Assembly (NCBI RefSeq): GCF_010994275.1
Contig: NZ_WMCD01000006.1
Coordinates: 304,909-368,908, forward strand
From: Cyclobacterium jeungdonense
GTDB lineage: Bacteria; Bacteroidota; Bacteroidia; Cytophagales; Cyclobacteriaceae
Reading direction: 5' to 3'
DNA: 64,000 nt
In this document: positions 9,130 to 18,099 of the stretch, in pieces
Layout of the letters: each line of letters starts with the position of its first letter
Numbering within the stretch: position 1 is the stretch's first letter
Made by a program: the position numbers and the translations under genes
The notes under the pieces: model-generated
What the model was told of the DNA's origin: nothing
What the model saw: only the letters and a program-made list of their open reading frames with translations
The model's database searches: none

Positions 9130-10110
9130 CTACGTATTTATTTTGAGCGCTACTTTAATATAAAATTTAAGGATGTGGTAAAATAGTTTGGGAGATTTGT
9201 CCAAACTCAAAGCTAGTTTTACAAGCGTTTCTGCTTTCCTCCTATTGCTTGTTTCACCCCAAATTACATTTGCTTTGGTTAGGCAAAAAAGGGCACAATT
9301 TCTTTTTGCAGAAGCCATAATATTTTTGTTAACCGAAGGTAGATGTTGTTCTATAAGTTTAATTACATAGGCTAAATCTTTGGTAGTCTGTCCATCTTCC
9401 TTTTTGGGCCAGGAAATAGACCCCTTGTGTTTTCTATATTCCGCTAGAACTTCAGGAGAATGAGCTACTGGATAATGTTTGGCAATCCGCACCCACATTT
9501 CCCAGTCTTCCCCATAGTTGACCCCATAAAAGCTCCCTACCTGTTCATATACCTCACGTTTCACCACCATGGCGGCATATTGAATGTTTTGCTCCGATGC
9601 AATTTTGAGAAGACTGCTCATTAGGATTCCTTCTTCTTGTTGTATCACTTTGGAATCATACAACTTCTTACCTTCTTCGTCTATTGCTGAATAGCGGCAA
9701 AATGCAGCTCCTGCAGCAGGATTTGATGTAAAAAGGCGCGATATTTTGTCATAAAACCCTTTTTTTACCCTGTCATCCCCATGAAGTAAATGTATCAAGT
9801 GGCCTTTGGACCGGTTGATACAGGTTTCAAAATTGCGAAGGCTTCCCCTATTTTCCTGCTGACGAAAATATCCTACCCGACCTTTTCCGATTTCTTTTAC
9901 AATTTGCTCAACATTCGCATCTGTACTGGCATCATCAATTACCTCAATTTGCATTATATCCTCACCTAATTCTTGAGATAATACACTTATTAAAGTGTCT
10001 GAAAGGAATTCGGCACAATTGTATACAGGAATCATCACCGACCATATAGTCCTGTATTCACCATTGGAAAGGCCAGAAATTAAGGGAGGTGATGAAGGTA
10101 TCCGGTTCAT
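9130..10110 (-). CDS. GT2 glycosyltransferase (copy A of a duplicated pair)
   Basis: This is a 326-residue GT-A protein. The fold is marked by SVMIPVYNCAEFLSDTLISV, DDASTD (59-64), HGDD (110-113) in place of a classic DxD, and NYGEDWEMWVRIAK. It closely resembles the protein encoded at 11074-12072: motif positions are identical through residue 120 and long stretches match (for example GSLRNFETCINRSKG). The two flank a membrane-protein gene, so a tandem duplication followed by divergence is likely. It probably adds one sugar to the growing repeat unit at the cytoplasmic face. Confidence 0.88.
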   Translation of the reverse strand: MNRIPSSPPLISGLSNGEYRTIWSVMIPVYNCAEFLSDTLISVLSQELGEDIMQIEVIDDASTDANVEQIVKEIGKGRVGYFRQQENRGSLRNFETCINRSKGHLIHLLHGDDRVKKGFYDKISRLFTSNPAAGAAFCRYSAIDEEGKKLYDSKVIQQEEGILMSSLLKIASEQNIQYAAMVVKREVYEQVGSFYGVNYGEDWEMWVRIAKHYPVAHSPEVLAEYRKHKGSISWPKKEDGQTTKDLAYVIKLIEQHLPSVNKNIMASAKRNCALFCLTKANVIWGETSNRRKAETLVKLALSLDKSPKLFYHILKFYIKVALKINT

Positions 10111-10235
10111 ACAATTAAGATTATAACCCCTTTATTCGGGTCAATTATTACATCCAATTTTTAAGGTTTTTGAATACATCGTTTCAGTTGTTCCTCCTTT
10201 AAGCAAAGTATTTAAATGGGTTTACTGCCAGACTC

Positions 10236-11009
10236 TTATTGCTTTTTACTTTTATCAGATGGTACAAAAGAAAGCCTGGCATATATATGCGGGTTTACTG
10301 AATAATTGGAAATATAAGTAACCAGTGCACGTATGAACAAAAGGACACCAATCATTTCGAAAAGTTCTTCTAACGTAAAAAGTAGCGCATAATAGATATC
10401 CGCTTCACTCCAGAAAATTATATACCAATCTCCAAGAAGTTCAACACCGACCGCACCTCCAATAAATACTGTTCCTGCTATGACAAAAGATTTTCTAGTT
10501 TTTTTTGGAATTTTTAGGAAAAACGGGATGAAATAAACACCAACTATTAATAGGATTGGGAAATAGGTAAGGATCCAGAATCTACTTTGGCTGATTATTT
10601 CTCCATTGGCGATGGAGGTGATGTTATGGAACACAAGCTTCGTTAAACGACTAAATTGGTTATGGAAACTGCTCATTTCATCGAAGCTTAATACCAAAAA
10701 CAGTAAACTTAACAATTTCCAATAGTGGCTGTGTGCTATGTTCTTATTTTTGTTCTCCACTGAAATATACCAAAGCAGGACAGCACAGTATAGTAAAGCC
10801 AATGTGGAATAAAAAGTTGGAAGGTTATACTCCTGATCAAAGTCGAACAAAGGAACAAATCCCAGGGCAGTGATATATCCCAGCTCCCATTTAAGGTATA
10901 TGCTTATTAAATTCGCAATAAATAAGGCACCGATTAATTTTAAAAGAAGGCATGTAATACCTTGGGGGGAAATAATTATATTAATGTTCATTAACTTATG
11001 AAATTGCAC
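10236..11009 (-). CDS. Polytopic membrane protein of unknown function
   Basis: This encodes 257 residues with about seven hydrophobic segments. The upstream ATG at 11009 and a second ATG seven codons later are both possible starts. Polar motifs inside or next to helices stand out: LSFDEMSSFHNQ (about 108-119) and LEELFEMIGV (about 227-236), plus VGVELLGDWY. Conserved Asp/Glu/His at membrane edges could suggest an enzyme, but I do not recognise the family and assign no reaction. It is placed between two duplicated GT2 genes and is likely coexpressed with them. Membrane topology is clear; function is not. Confidence 0.7.
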   Translation of the reverse strand: MQFHKLMNINIIISPQGITCLLLKLIGALFIANLISIYLKWELGYITALGFVPLFDFDQEYNLPTFYSTLALLYCAVLLWYISVENKNKNIAHSHYWKLLSLLFLVLSFDEMSSFHNQFSRLTKLVFHNITSIANGEIISQSRFWILTYFPILLIVGVYFIPFFLKIPKKTRKSFVIAGTVFIGGAVGVELLGDWYIIFWSEADIYYALLFTLEELFEMIGVLLFIRALVTYISNYSVNPHIYARLSFVPSDKSKKQ

Positions 11010-11073
11010 ATAAAAAAATGAAGGAATAAAAATTTTAGATTGAATAAATCTATTGCCATTGTTCTTTTCTCTT

Positions 11074-12072
11074 TCAAACCCAAAAATTTTTCGAAACTTT
11101 GTGCATTAAAATCCTTAAATATATTTTACCAATCCGTAACAGCAAATGAGGGCTTTTATCAAATGTTAAAGCCTGTTGGATTAAAACCTGAGCATTGGAA
11201 AATCCATGCTTTTCTTTACATATCCTAATGGCATAGCCAACAAATAAATGAGCACAATGTTTATTAGTGCGGTTGGTTACTTTCTCCCTGCCCTTTTCCG
11301 GGATATGTTTATTAATATTCTTTATTACTTGCAGTAAATCCGGAAAAATTTGCCCTGAATTCACTTTTTTCCAGGTCAATGATCCTGTATGACCTCTATA
11401 TTCCGCCAAAACTTCTGGGGTATAGGCCACAGGATAATTTTTTGCAATCCGTACCCACATTTCCCAATCCTCTCCGTAGGATGCTCCATAAAAACTGCCC
11501 AATTGTTCATACACCTTACGGCGGACCACCATTGCGGAAAATTGGATTCTTTGCTTTTCTGCAATCCGGATCAACCAATTATTCAGAATTCCTTCTTTTT
11601 TTTCTTCCGGAGGGCGCCTTCCGCAGACTTCCCCTTTTTCATTGATAAAAACGTAATTGCAAAAAGCTGCTCCGGCTTGGGGATATTGTTCAAAAAGGTT
11701 TTCCATTTTTTGGTAAAACCCTTTTAATATACGGTCATCTCCATGAAGAAGGTGTACCAGCTTACCTTTTGAACGGTTGATGCACGTTTCAAAATTCCTA
11801 AGACTTCCTACATTTTCTACTTGGCGATAATACTTTATTCTTCCTTTACCTATATCTTTTACCAAAGTCTCTACATCCACATCGGTACTTGCGTCATCAA
11901 TCACTTCAATTTGCATTTTTTCCTCCCCCATATCCTGAGATAGTACACTTTGGATTACTTGCGGAATATAAATTCCACAATTATAAACCGGAATCATTAC
12001 AGACCAAAGTGGTCTTTTTTCATTAATTGGACGAGGTGAAATAAAGGGTGGTGAATATGGTATTCGTTTCAT
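11074..12072 (-). CDS. GT2 glycosyltransferase (copy B of a duplicated pair)
   Basis: This is a 332-residue GT-A glycosyltransferase and a close paralogue of the protein at 9130-10110. DDASTD (59-64), HGDD (110-113) and SYGEDWEMWVRIAKNYPVAY sit at matching positions. The C-terminal 80 residues have diverged more, which would fit a different acceptor. In both copies the family metal-binding motif appears as H-G-D-D. It lies 64 bp upstream of the unknown membrane-protein gene in the direction of transcription. Confidence 0.88.
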   Translation of the reverse strand: MKRIPYSPPFISPRPINEKRPLWSVMIPVYNCGIYIPQVIQSVLSQDMGEEKMQIEVIDDASTDVDVETLVKDIGKGRIKYYRQVENVGSLRNFETCINRSKGKLVHLLHGDDRILKGFYQKMENLFEQYPQAGAAFCNYVFINEKGEVCGRRPPEEKKEGILNNWLIRIAEKQRIQFSAMVVRRKVYEQLGSFYGASYGEDWEMWVRIAKNYPVAYTPEVLAEYRGHTGSLTWKKVNSGQIFPDLLQVIKNINKHIPEKGREKVTNRTNKHCAHLFVGYAIRICKEKHGFSNAQVLIQQALTFDKSPHLLLRIGKIYLRILMHKVSKNFWV

Positions 12073-12181
12073 TTAATCTTTGTCTGCCAGAAAAGCAAAT
12101 AAAACTAAAATAATACCATTGTACAAAGACCTTTTGGATTGTGAATCAAATAAATTATTTCAAAGTGAAGAAACGATTATT

Positions 12182-12997
12182 TTATCCCTTGTACCCCTTT
12201 TTTATTTCCCGAATTTTTATTTGAATTAGAAATTCATGATAACTCATATTTACGCAGTAGATATATCCCTGAGTCCCCTCCAGAAAGCCTAAATTCAGAA
12301 AATAGGCATAAAAAAAACGTAAAAGTGGCCAACCATGTAATTTGCTAAGCCAGGATTTTAAAGCTAAATTTCTTAAACTTTTATTTTTTGTAAATATGCT
12401 TTTGAAGGGCGGGCAGTTTCGGTACCGGGATAATGCTTCCAAAGTGGAATATTTATTATGGCGATCTATCCATTGAGACCATCCCTTAGAAAAGCTGAAA
12501 TGAAGGTAAGGTTCTTTGATATAGCCGATTTTTCCCTCTACACTTCCTTCTTTTTGGCCATGACCAAAATCAGTATATCTTACTTTTCCCATTCGCACCA
12601 GCCTAAGTTGCCATTTTGGGAAATTGTCGCAGTATTTTAACCACTTCCCCTCTAAAATCATTTTCCAGCAAAGATAAAACCCAGCCATTTCTGGTTTTGC
12701 CGATTGGATAGCACCATATACAGCATCCTGAAATGCTTTTGTGGAAGCCTCGTCAGCATCCAGAAAAAGAACCCATTCATGCCGAAGTGGAAGTCGGTCT
12801 AAAGCGTAATTTCTCTGTTTTCCAAAAGATTCAAAAGGATGGTGCCAGGTCTTCACCTCATATTTCTGTGCCATTTCCAGGGTCTTATCGGTGCTTCCAG
12901 AGTCCAGCACATGGATATCATCACACCATGACAGTGATTCTAAGCAGGTGGAAAGATCATTTTCTTCATTTTTCGTCAGGACAATAACTGAAACCAT
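12182..12997 (-). CDS. WaaE/KdtX-type GT2 glycosyltransferase
   Basis: This 271-residue protein starts MVSVIVLTKNEENDLSTCLE and has DSGSTDKT (32-39), SFGKQRNYAL (57-66) and the metal-binding LDADEAS (79-85), the pattern of the WaaE/KdtX group within GT2. Its central segment LRLVRMGKVRYTDFGHGQKE and HLHFSFSKG-like part (about 165-172) also fit that group. Known members transfer glucose or similar sugars to LPS core or capsule. It stands alone, 109 bp after copy B of the GT2 pair and 81 bp before the acetyltransferase. The sugar cannot be predicted. Confidence 0.87.
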   Translation of the reverse strand: MVSVIVLTKNEENDLSTCLESLSWCDDIHVLDSGSTDKTLEMAQKYEVKTWHHPFESFGKQRNYALDRLPLRHEWVLFLDADEASTKAFQDAVYGAIQSAKPEMAGFYLCWKMILEGKWLKYCDNFPKWQLRLVRMGKVRYTDFGHGQKEGSVEGKIGYIKEPYLHFSFSKGWSQWIDRHNKYSTLEALSRYRNCPPFKSIFTKNKSLRNLALKSWLSKLHGWPLLRFFYAYFLNLGFLEGTQGYIYCVNMSYHEFLIQIKIREIKKGYKG

Positions 12998-13078
12998 AAC
13001 CCAAATATTAGTTTAAAGGAAAGTATTAATGCTATAAAATTGATTTCAAATACAAGTACTGATTTAGGTAAATAATGA

Positions 13079-13645
13079 TTAAATAGAGGATGGGCTTAAA
13101 ATTGAATTAAATTCTCTGTTTTTCAGGGGTATGCATGGATGACCTGTACACACCATCCACGAAGGCATGTCTTTCGTTACAACCGATCTTGCTCCTATTA
13201 CGCATCCCTCTCCAATAGTTACCCCAGGATGAATAAAAGCTTCCGCAGCAATCCAGGCATGATCTCCGATTTTTATTGGTTTTGTAACTAGGGGAAAGGA
13301 TGATTTGGTATAATCATGTGTGCCTGCACAAAGATGAGCACCCTGAGAAATAACAGCACTATCCCCAATCCTAATCTTTCCTTGAGAATACAAAATAACT
13401 TCATTTGCAATACCACATTGGTTTCCCAATTCAAGATTCCAAGGAGCCCATATTTTTACTTTAGGGTAGACGTGGACCCCTGCTCCCACTTTAGCACGAA
13501 AAAGTCGTAAAATCATGGCTCTCCAAGCATGGAATGGCTTTGGCGATAGCCTAAAAAAAATCTGGTAGGCAATTCCCCACACTCCCCTCCCGATGCGATT
13601 TTTAAGCGAAAAGGAAGCGCCTGTTATGGTATTCGTATTGTGCAT
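13079..13645 (-). CDS. WcaF-type hexapeptide-repeat acetyltransferase
   Basis: This 188-residue left-handed beta-helix protein carries hexapeptide repeats from about 60 to 165 (IRIGDSAVISQGAHLCAG, then IKIGDHAWIAAEAFIHPGV, then VIGARSVV). The His of the catalytic region is in AGTHDY (about 105-110). An N-terminal stretch with aromatic residues (FHAWRAMILRLFRAKVG) matches WcaF-type enzymes that O-acetylate colanic-acid sugars with acetyl-CoA. It is 27 bp from the GT4 gene upstream and probably in the same transcript. It is one of several unrelated acyltransferases here, implying a heavily acylated glycan. Confidence 0.87.
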   Translation of the reverse strand: MHNTNTITGASFSLKNRIGRGVWGIAYQIFFRLSPKPFHAWRAMILRLFRAKVGAGVHVYPKVKIWAPWNLELGNQCGIANEVILYSQGKIRIGDSAVISQGAHLCAGTHDYTKSSFPLVTKPIKIGDHAWIAAEAFIHPGVTIGEGCVIGARSVVTKDMPSWMVCTGHPCIPLKNREFNSILSPSSI

Positions 13646-13672
13646 TAATATAATGGTTTAAAATGAGGTGTT

Positions 13673-14851
13673 TTATTGAATAATGGCATTTTTAAACCGA
13701 AGGGCGTTGGGGGCTATTGCAAACTTATTATGGAAGCAAGATTTTGCTTGATTCCCCATTTCCTGTTTTTCTTCTGGTGTAAATCCGATCCAGCATTTTA
13801 ACAAATTTAATGTTCCAACCAAAGTATCTGGTCCGACGATTCCTCCATTCATTTCTTGGATCTCCCGATAAATATTTACCTGATTGGAAATCAATACGGG
13901 TTTCCCACAAGCCAGGGCTTCTACTACGGCAATGCCAAAGTTTTCCTGATGGGAGGGCAATATAAAAGCCTTAGCCCCATAAAAGGCTCCCCATTTTGCG
14001 GCTCCTGTCAACATGCCAGGGAAAAAGACAGCATCGCTAAGCATGGGATTTTGGTCTACCAATTGTTTCAATTGTTTCCCATAGGTTGTATCGATTCCCG
14101 GACCTGCTATAACCAATAAAGGAAGTTCTTTATTATATCTCTGTTCCTTTAATTGTAGATAGGCTTCGATCAATAAATCAACCCCTTTTTTCTGATGAAT
14201 TCTGCTGAGAAAGAGCAGGTAGTTTTTACGCTTTATTTTAGGACATAATTCCAGGAATTTGGCTGACATTTCTTCGGTGTAGGGGGGAGGTTCTGGAATT
14301 CCATATCCTATATTTAATTCTTTTTTTGGATGATATGGTCGAAAGGTTTCACGGGCTAAAATCATTTCTTGTTCACATGTAAATAAGATTCCATCTGCAC
14401 TATGAATCAATTTTCTTTCAATCAACTTCCAGTAAAACCAGTTTCGCAATGCCTTTAACATTCTACTTTCGGAATGTTGGAAATACGGGTCCAACATGCC
14501 ATGTGGCATAACAAAAATTTTAGGTCTTTTTCCTTTGATTTGCTCATTGGCCTTATACACAGCGAAGCCAGGATAAAGCCAAAGACCATTTACAATTACC
14601 GCATCAAAACGGCTGAGATTACTTTTTAACCACGATTTAAATTTAAAAGAATACGCCCATAGGATTCCGGAAGGTCCAAGGGGATGGATCGGAAAGGTAT
14701 CTAAACCTAAATAATCGGAATTTGGGTCATCCATACAAACGACCTCATTGTGAATCCCTATATCCTCTAATGCTGGAATTAAATTCCTAATACCTTGACT
14801 AATACCACCAAAATATGGATTCATACTTGCTACTACCTGGAGTATAATCAT
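13673..14851 (-). CDS. GT4 glycosyltransferase
   Basis: This is a 392-residue GT-B protein. The N-terminal domain has SMNPYFGGISQGIRNL; the C-terminal domain has FLSRIHQKKGVDLLIEAYLQ and the retaining-enzyme E-x7-E region QENFGIAVVEALACGKPV. Around residue 120, PHGMLDPYF is typical of a GT4 subgroup common in Bacteroidota EPS loci. It is transcribed with the acyltransferase genes on either side (27 and 29 bp gaps). An active transferase is likely; donor and linkage are unknown. Confidence 0.9.
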   Translation of the reverse strand: MIILQVVASMNPYFGGISQGIRNLIPALEDIGIHNEVVCMDDPNSDYLGLDTFPIHPLGPSGILWAYSFKFKSWLKSNLSRFDAVIVNGLWLYPGFAVYKANEQIKGKRPKIFVMPHGMLDPYFQHSESRMLKALRNWFYWKLIERKLIHSADGILFTCEQEMILARETFRPYHPKKELNIGYGIPEPPPYTEEMSAKFLELCPKIKRKNYLLFLSRIHQKKGVDLLIEAYLQLKEQRYNKELPLLVIAGPGIDTTYGKQLKQLVDQNPMLSDAVFFPGMLTGAAKWGAFYGAKAFILPSHQENFGIAVVEALACGKPVLISNQVNIYREIQEMNGGIVGPDTLVGTLNLLKCWIGFTPEEKQEMGNQAKSCFHNKFAIAPNALRFKNAIIQ

Positions 14852-14880
14852 TTTCTTTCGTTAATTAGTAATAGAAGGAG

Positions 14881-15549
14881 TTAATAAACGAAGCCTTCAG
14901 TTCTGTGAAAATATTTTGCGTTTTCCAGAATATTTTTGATAGGCTTTGCTGGCACACCTCCGTAGAGTGTATAGGGCTGTTGAAAGGATCTATTGAGTAG
15001 AGACTTAGCGCCTAAGACAGAATAAGATGGTAAGGTTGCATCTCCCAAGATCACCACATTAGTGCCTACAAAAGCATAATCTCCAATCGATATAGGATGG
15101 CTGTCCTGGCGATTTTCTATTAAATCTATAGAATGGGTGAGCAATTGAGAATTGTATCCAGCGATTGTAGTAAAGCGGCCAATAGTTATGGGGCTGGTGC
15201 AATCCAAATGATGGTTTTTGGTTATTGCGGAAGATTCACCCAATAACAAAGATGACTTTCGGATTGCTTGATGTTTGAAATGAGAGGATTTCTCATAGGT
15301 AGTAAATCCGGTAATCCAATTTCCTCGTCCAATAACTGAATATTTTTCCATTTTGATTTCATCTAAATGGATGGCTGTATTAAAATGGTCAATTTCAGAT
15401 CCTTCTTGCATAATTAACATTTTAGGAAAAATCCAAGAAAATTTGATTCTGGCAGAAGGATGAATTTGATAAGAAAAAAATTTAATTAAGAACAACCTTT
15501 TCAACTTCCAGGGTAGAAAAATAGAGAATAATTTAAGTAAGGTCATCAT
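14881..15549 (-). CDS. Hexapeptide-repeat acyltransferase
   Basis: This encodes 222 residues. The left-handed beta-helix part spans about residues 60-200 (ITIGRFTTIAGYNSQLL, ISIGDYAFVGTNVVILG, VLGAKSLL) and ends with the usual YGGVPAKPIKNI capping segment. A candidate catalytic His is in LTHSIDL (about 138). The ATG overlaps the stop of the upstream GT4 gene by 4 bp, which indicates translational coupling. It probably transfers an acetyl or other acyl group to a sugar hydroxyl or amine; the substrate is not predictable. Confidence 0.82.
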   Translation of the reverse strand: MMTLLKLFSIFLPWKLKRLFLIKFFSYQIHPSARIKFSWIFPKMLIMQEGSEIDHFNTAIHLDEIKMEKYSVIGRGNWITGFTTYEKSSHFKHQAIRKSSLLLGESSAITKNHHLDCTSPITIGRFTTIAGYNSQLLTHSIDLIENRQDSHPISIGDYAFVGTNVVILGDATLPSYSVLGAKSLLNRSFQQPYTLYGGVPAKPIKNILENAKYFHRTEGFVY

Positions 15550-16703
15550 TGTGTTTTAAGATCGCCCATTTTATTTCCAATAAGAAATAGGTAATTTTGA
15601 ATCATTTCTGCTTTATTAAATCGCCTTGTATTTATCATACCTTGCTGGACCAAAGAATCATTAAAATTTTGATCAGCTAGTTTACGAAAAGCATGGGCAA
15701 ACTCTTTTGGCTGGGTCGGATCAGCATGAAGGGCTGCACCTCCGCTTATTTCGGGCATCGGATGGTATTTACTGGCTATAACCGGAGCACCGCAGGCCTG
15801 GGCCTCAATAAGGGGCCAGCCAAATCCCTCAGAGAAGGAAGGGAATATAAAAGCTTTACATGTGCTGTAAAGCGCCATAAGCGTAAAATGATCTGGATTT
15901 GGAACAGCTATTAACCTGTCACTTAAACCCAAAGCAACAGAATGATTCAACAAGTCTTGGTCAGGTAATTGGCCAGCGTAGCAGATTTGACCTTCCCAAT
16001 TTTTCCCCAACTCATGTGCTAGATCCAGTAACATTTTCCGATTTTTTCTTGATTGATCAGACCCTACATGCAAAATGAAAGAATAGGGTGGTTTTATTCC
16101 ATATTTCTGTATCAAGGGAAAGGCATCTTTTTTATCCATAGGTTTAAAATCAGCATTAAATGCATTATAAATAACTTTCCAATTTTTTTTGCTCAAATCA
16201 GGGTTTTTTTGTATTGCAATTAACTGGGTTAATGTTAATTGTGAAACTGCTGCCAATTTCTTTGCCTTACTAAGGTGATTCAGAATCCATTTCTGATAAA
16301 TTTTTCCTGTACTTGACGTTTTACAATAGGCATCAGCGTATCCCATAGCCCCACGAATGGCCAAAACATCATGGCAGGTTATGGACGTTCTATCCGAAGG
16401 TAGAAATTGGAGGTATGGGGCATTCGAGTGATCACAGATATGAAAAGATATTTTTTTGTTTCGAACCGTTTTCTTTTTACAAAACAACAAAATTAAAGGA
16501 AATACTATCCATTTGTCCATATACCCCATCCATTTTCCGGTTCCAGTATTGGTAGATGAAAACATGGAGCCAAAAAGAACAATTGGTCTCCAAATACTGG
16601 CATGATACCCACTGTCCAAAAATCCAGACTGGAGCATCGAGGCAAAACGTTCCATACTCTGCTGATTATCAGGGGGGTAATTTCCTATTAAAATAATTTC
16701 CAT
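15546..16703 (-). CDS. GT4 glycosyltransferase
   Basis: This is a 385-residue GT-B transferase. The start is MEIILIGNYPPDNQQSMERF. The C-terminal domain has FILHVGSDQSRKNRKMLLDL and FPSFSEGFGWPLIEAQACGA, the E-x7-E signature of retaining GT4 enzymes. Its start overlaps the stop of the Wzy-like gene by one base, and its stop overlaps the acyltransferase start by 4 bp, so the three are coupled. It likely adds one residue of the repeat unit that the adjacent polymerase joins. Confidence 0.9.
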   Translation of the reverse strand: MEIILIGNYPPDNQQSMERFASMLQSGFLDSGYHASIWRPIVLFGSMFSSTNTGTGKWMGYMDKWIVFPLILLFCKKKTVRNKKISFHICDHSNAPYLQFLPSDRTSITCHDVLAIRGAMGYADAYCKTSSTGKIYQKWILNHLSKAKKLAAVSQLTLTQLIAIQKNPDLSKKNWKVIYNAFNADFKPMDKKDAFPLIQKYGIKPPYSFILHVGSDQSRKNRKMLLDLAHELGKNWEGQICYAGQLPDQDLLNHSVALGLSDRLIAVPNPDHFTLMALYSTCKAFIFPSFSEGFGWPLIEAQACGAPVIASKYHPMPEISGGAALHADPTQPKEFAHAFRKLADQNFNDSLVQQGMINTRRFNKAEMIQNYLFLIGNKMGDLKTQ

Positions 16704-18070
16704 TAATTTTTATTTATTTGATGGGGACTTGATTTATTAAATGTAGAGATAATTAGTCCTCCTATAAACGTGCTGAATCCAAGAGCGGTAGGTTGCGCCC
16801 ATTGTCCTTGTGAGATGACAATTACACCAAAACTCGACAACATCCATGGAAGAATATTTCCTCTTTTTAAACAATAAAAACTTGCTAATGCAATCTTAAA
16901 TGACAGTTTTGCCCGAACAAAAATGACTGTAAGGCCTAAAACTGCACCTAATTCACCAATAGTTCTTGCCCATTCTTCCTCAGCAATCAAAAATGAACGA
17001 TCCCCTATTAAAAGTGCACTTGCAACATTTGATCCCAAACCTAATCCATGGCCAAAAAATGGATTTTTGGTGGAATTTAATATAGCACTCAATAAACCTC
17101 CTAAGAATCGATCTCCCAAAGTGCCCTCTAGGCCCCCCTCAGTTCTACTAGCATCTTCAAATCTTGAAAAAAACACCATTGTGGCCGTATTAAATATTTC
17201 AGTTTGGCTCAGAACCAGTACAAGTGTCAAAATTATGATCCCAATTAATAAAAGGCGGCCTAAATAACGAGGATTCCTAGATAATGCTACTATCATAAAA
17301 ATCAATGATACTAATACCTGAAAAAATAAGCCCCTACTAATAGACAGTGGAATAGATGTAATGAGTGCTACAGTGGCCCCAATCAAAAGCAAAATATTTA
17401 TTTCACTTGTTTTAACCCAAAAATATAATATAAAACAACTAGAAAGACTAAAAAAAAGAGCGGTTCCATTGGTGAATGAAAAAGTTCCTGGAGGTCGAAA
17501 ATAGCCAAGGGCACCACCAAACCCTGCTCCTTCCATATCACCACCCACCCCCCGATTAACCCAGTGACTTTGTGGAGAATAAAATTGAAAAGCGATTAGG
17601 ACTGCCATTAATATAGATAATAGCAAGATAAATTTACCATATTTTATGATATCTTCTTGAGTTAGAACGCTTCCGATAACAAACATTAATGGAAAATGGA
17701 TTAAAAATATTCTGGACCCATATAGAGCAATCATCAAATTTCCATGGCCAAAAAAAATAGCCGTATAAACAGAAATAAAGCCAACAAAAACCATGGTTAG
17801 GAGATAGGGTGTAAACGGAAGCAATCCGCGTTGTACCCCCTTTAAAACCAACCATAGAGCCAATGGGTCCCGGACAATAAGTAGGGGAGTAGCCAGTCCA
17901 GGAAGAAACCATTTTCGTAAAGCACCTTCAAATATCAATAATAAAAAATACAAAAATATTACTAGTTTAAGTTGAGCGCTTGAATCATATCCTTTAATGG
18001 AGATCGAGCGTGACAACTTTTCATCCGAGTAAAAATGGTCGTCTCCGAATCCAGTTAAAAAAAAATTCAT
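16703..18070 (-). CDS. Wzy-like O-antigen/EPS polymerase
   Basis: This 455-residue protein has roughly eleven to twelve hydrophobic helices and a large hydrophilic loop near residues 320-370 containing GDRFLGGLLSAILNS and NPFFGHGLGLGSN, the pattern of the O-antigen ligase/polymerase (Wzy_C-like) superfamily. Such proteins join lipid-linked repeat units in the periplasm. The N-terminus begins with about 30 soluble residues. It is coupled to the GT4 gene downstream (1-bp overlap) and is 29 bp after another GT4. WaaL-type ligase activity cannot be excluded from sequence, but the setting favours polymerisation. Confidence 0.8.
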   Translation of the reverse strand: MNFFLTGFGDDHFYSDEKLSRSISIKGYDSSAQLKLVIFLYFLLLIFEGALRKWFLPGLATPLLIVRDPLALWLVLKGVQRGLLPFTPYLLTMVFVGFISVYTAIFFGHGNLMIALYGSRIFLIHFPLMFVIGSVLTQEDIIKYGKFILLLSILMAVLIAFQFYSPQSHWVNRGVGGDMEGAGFGGALGYFRPPGTFSFTNGTALFFSLSSCFILYFWVKTSEINILLLIGATVALITSIPLSISRGLFFQVLVSLIFMIVALSRNPRYLGRLLLIGIIILTLVLVLSQTEIFNTATMVFFSRFEDASRTEGGLEGTLGDRFLGGLLSAILNSTKNPFFGHGLGLGSNVASALLIGDRSFLIAEEEWARTIGELGAVLGLTVIFVRAKLSFKIALASFYCLKRGNILPWMLSSFGVIVISQGQWAQPTALGFSTFIGGLIISTFNKSSPHQINKN

Positions 18071-18099
18071 TTTAGCTTTATAGATAAGATGTAAGTCAA

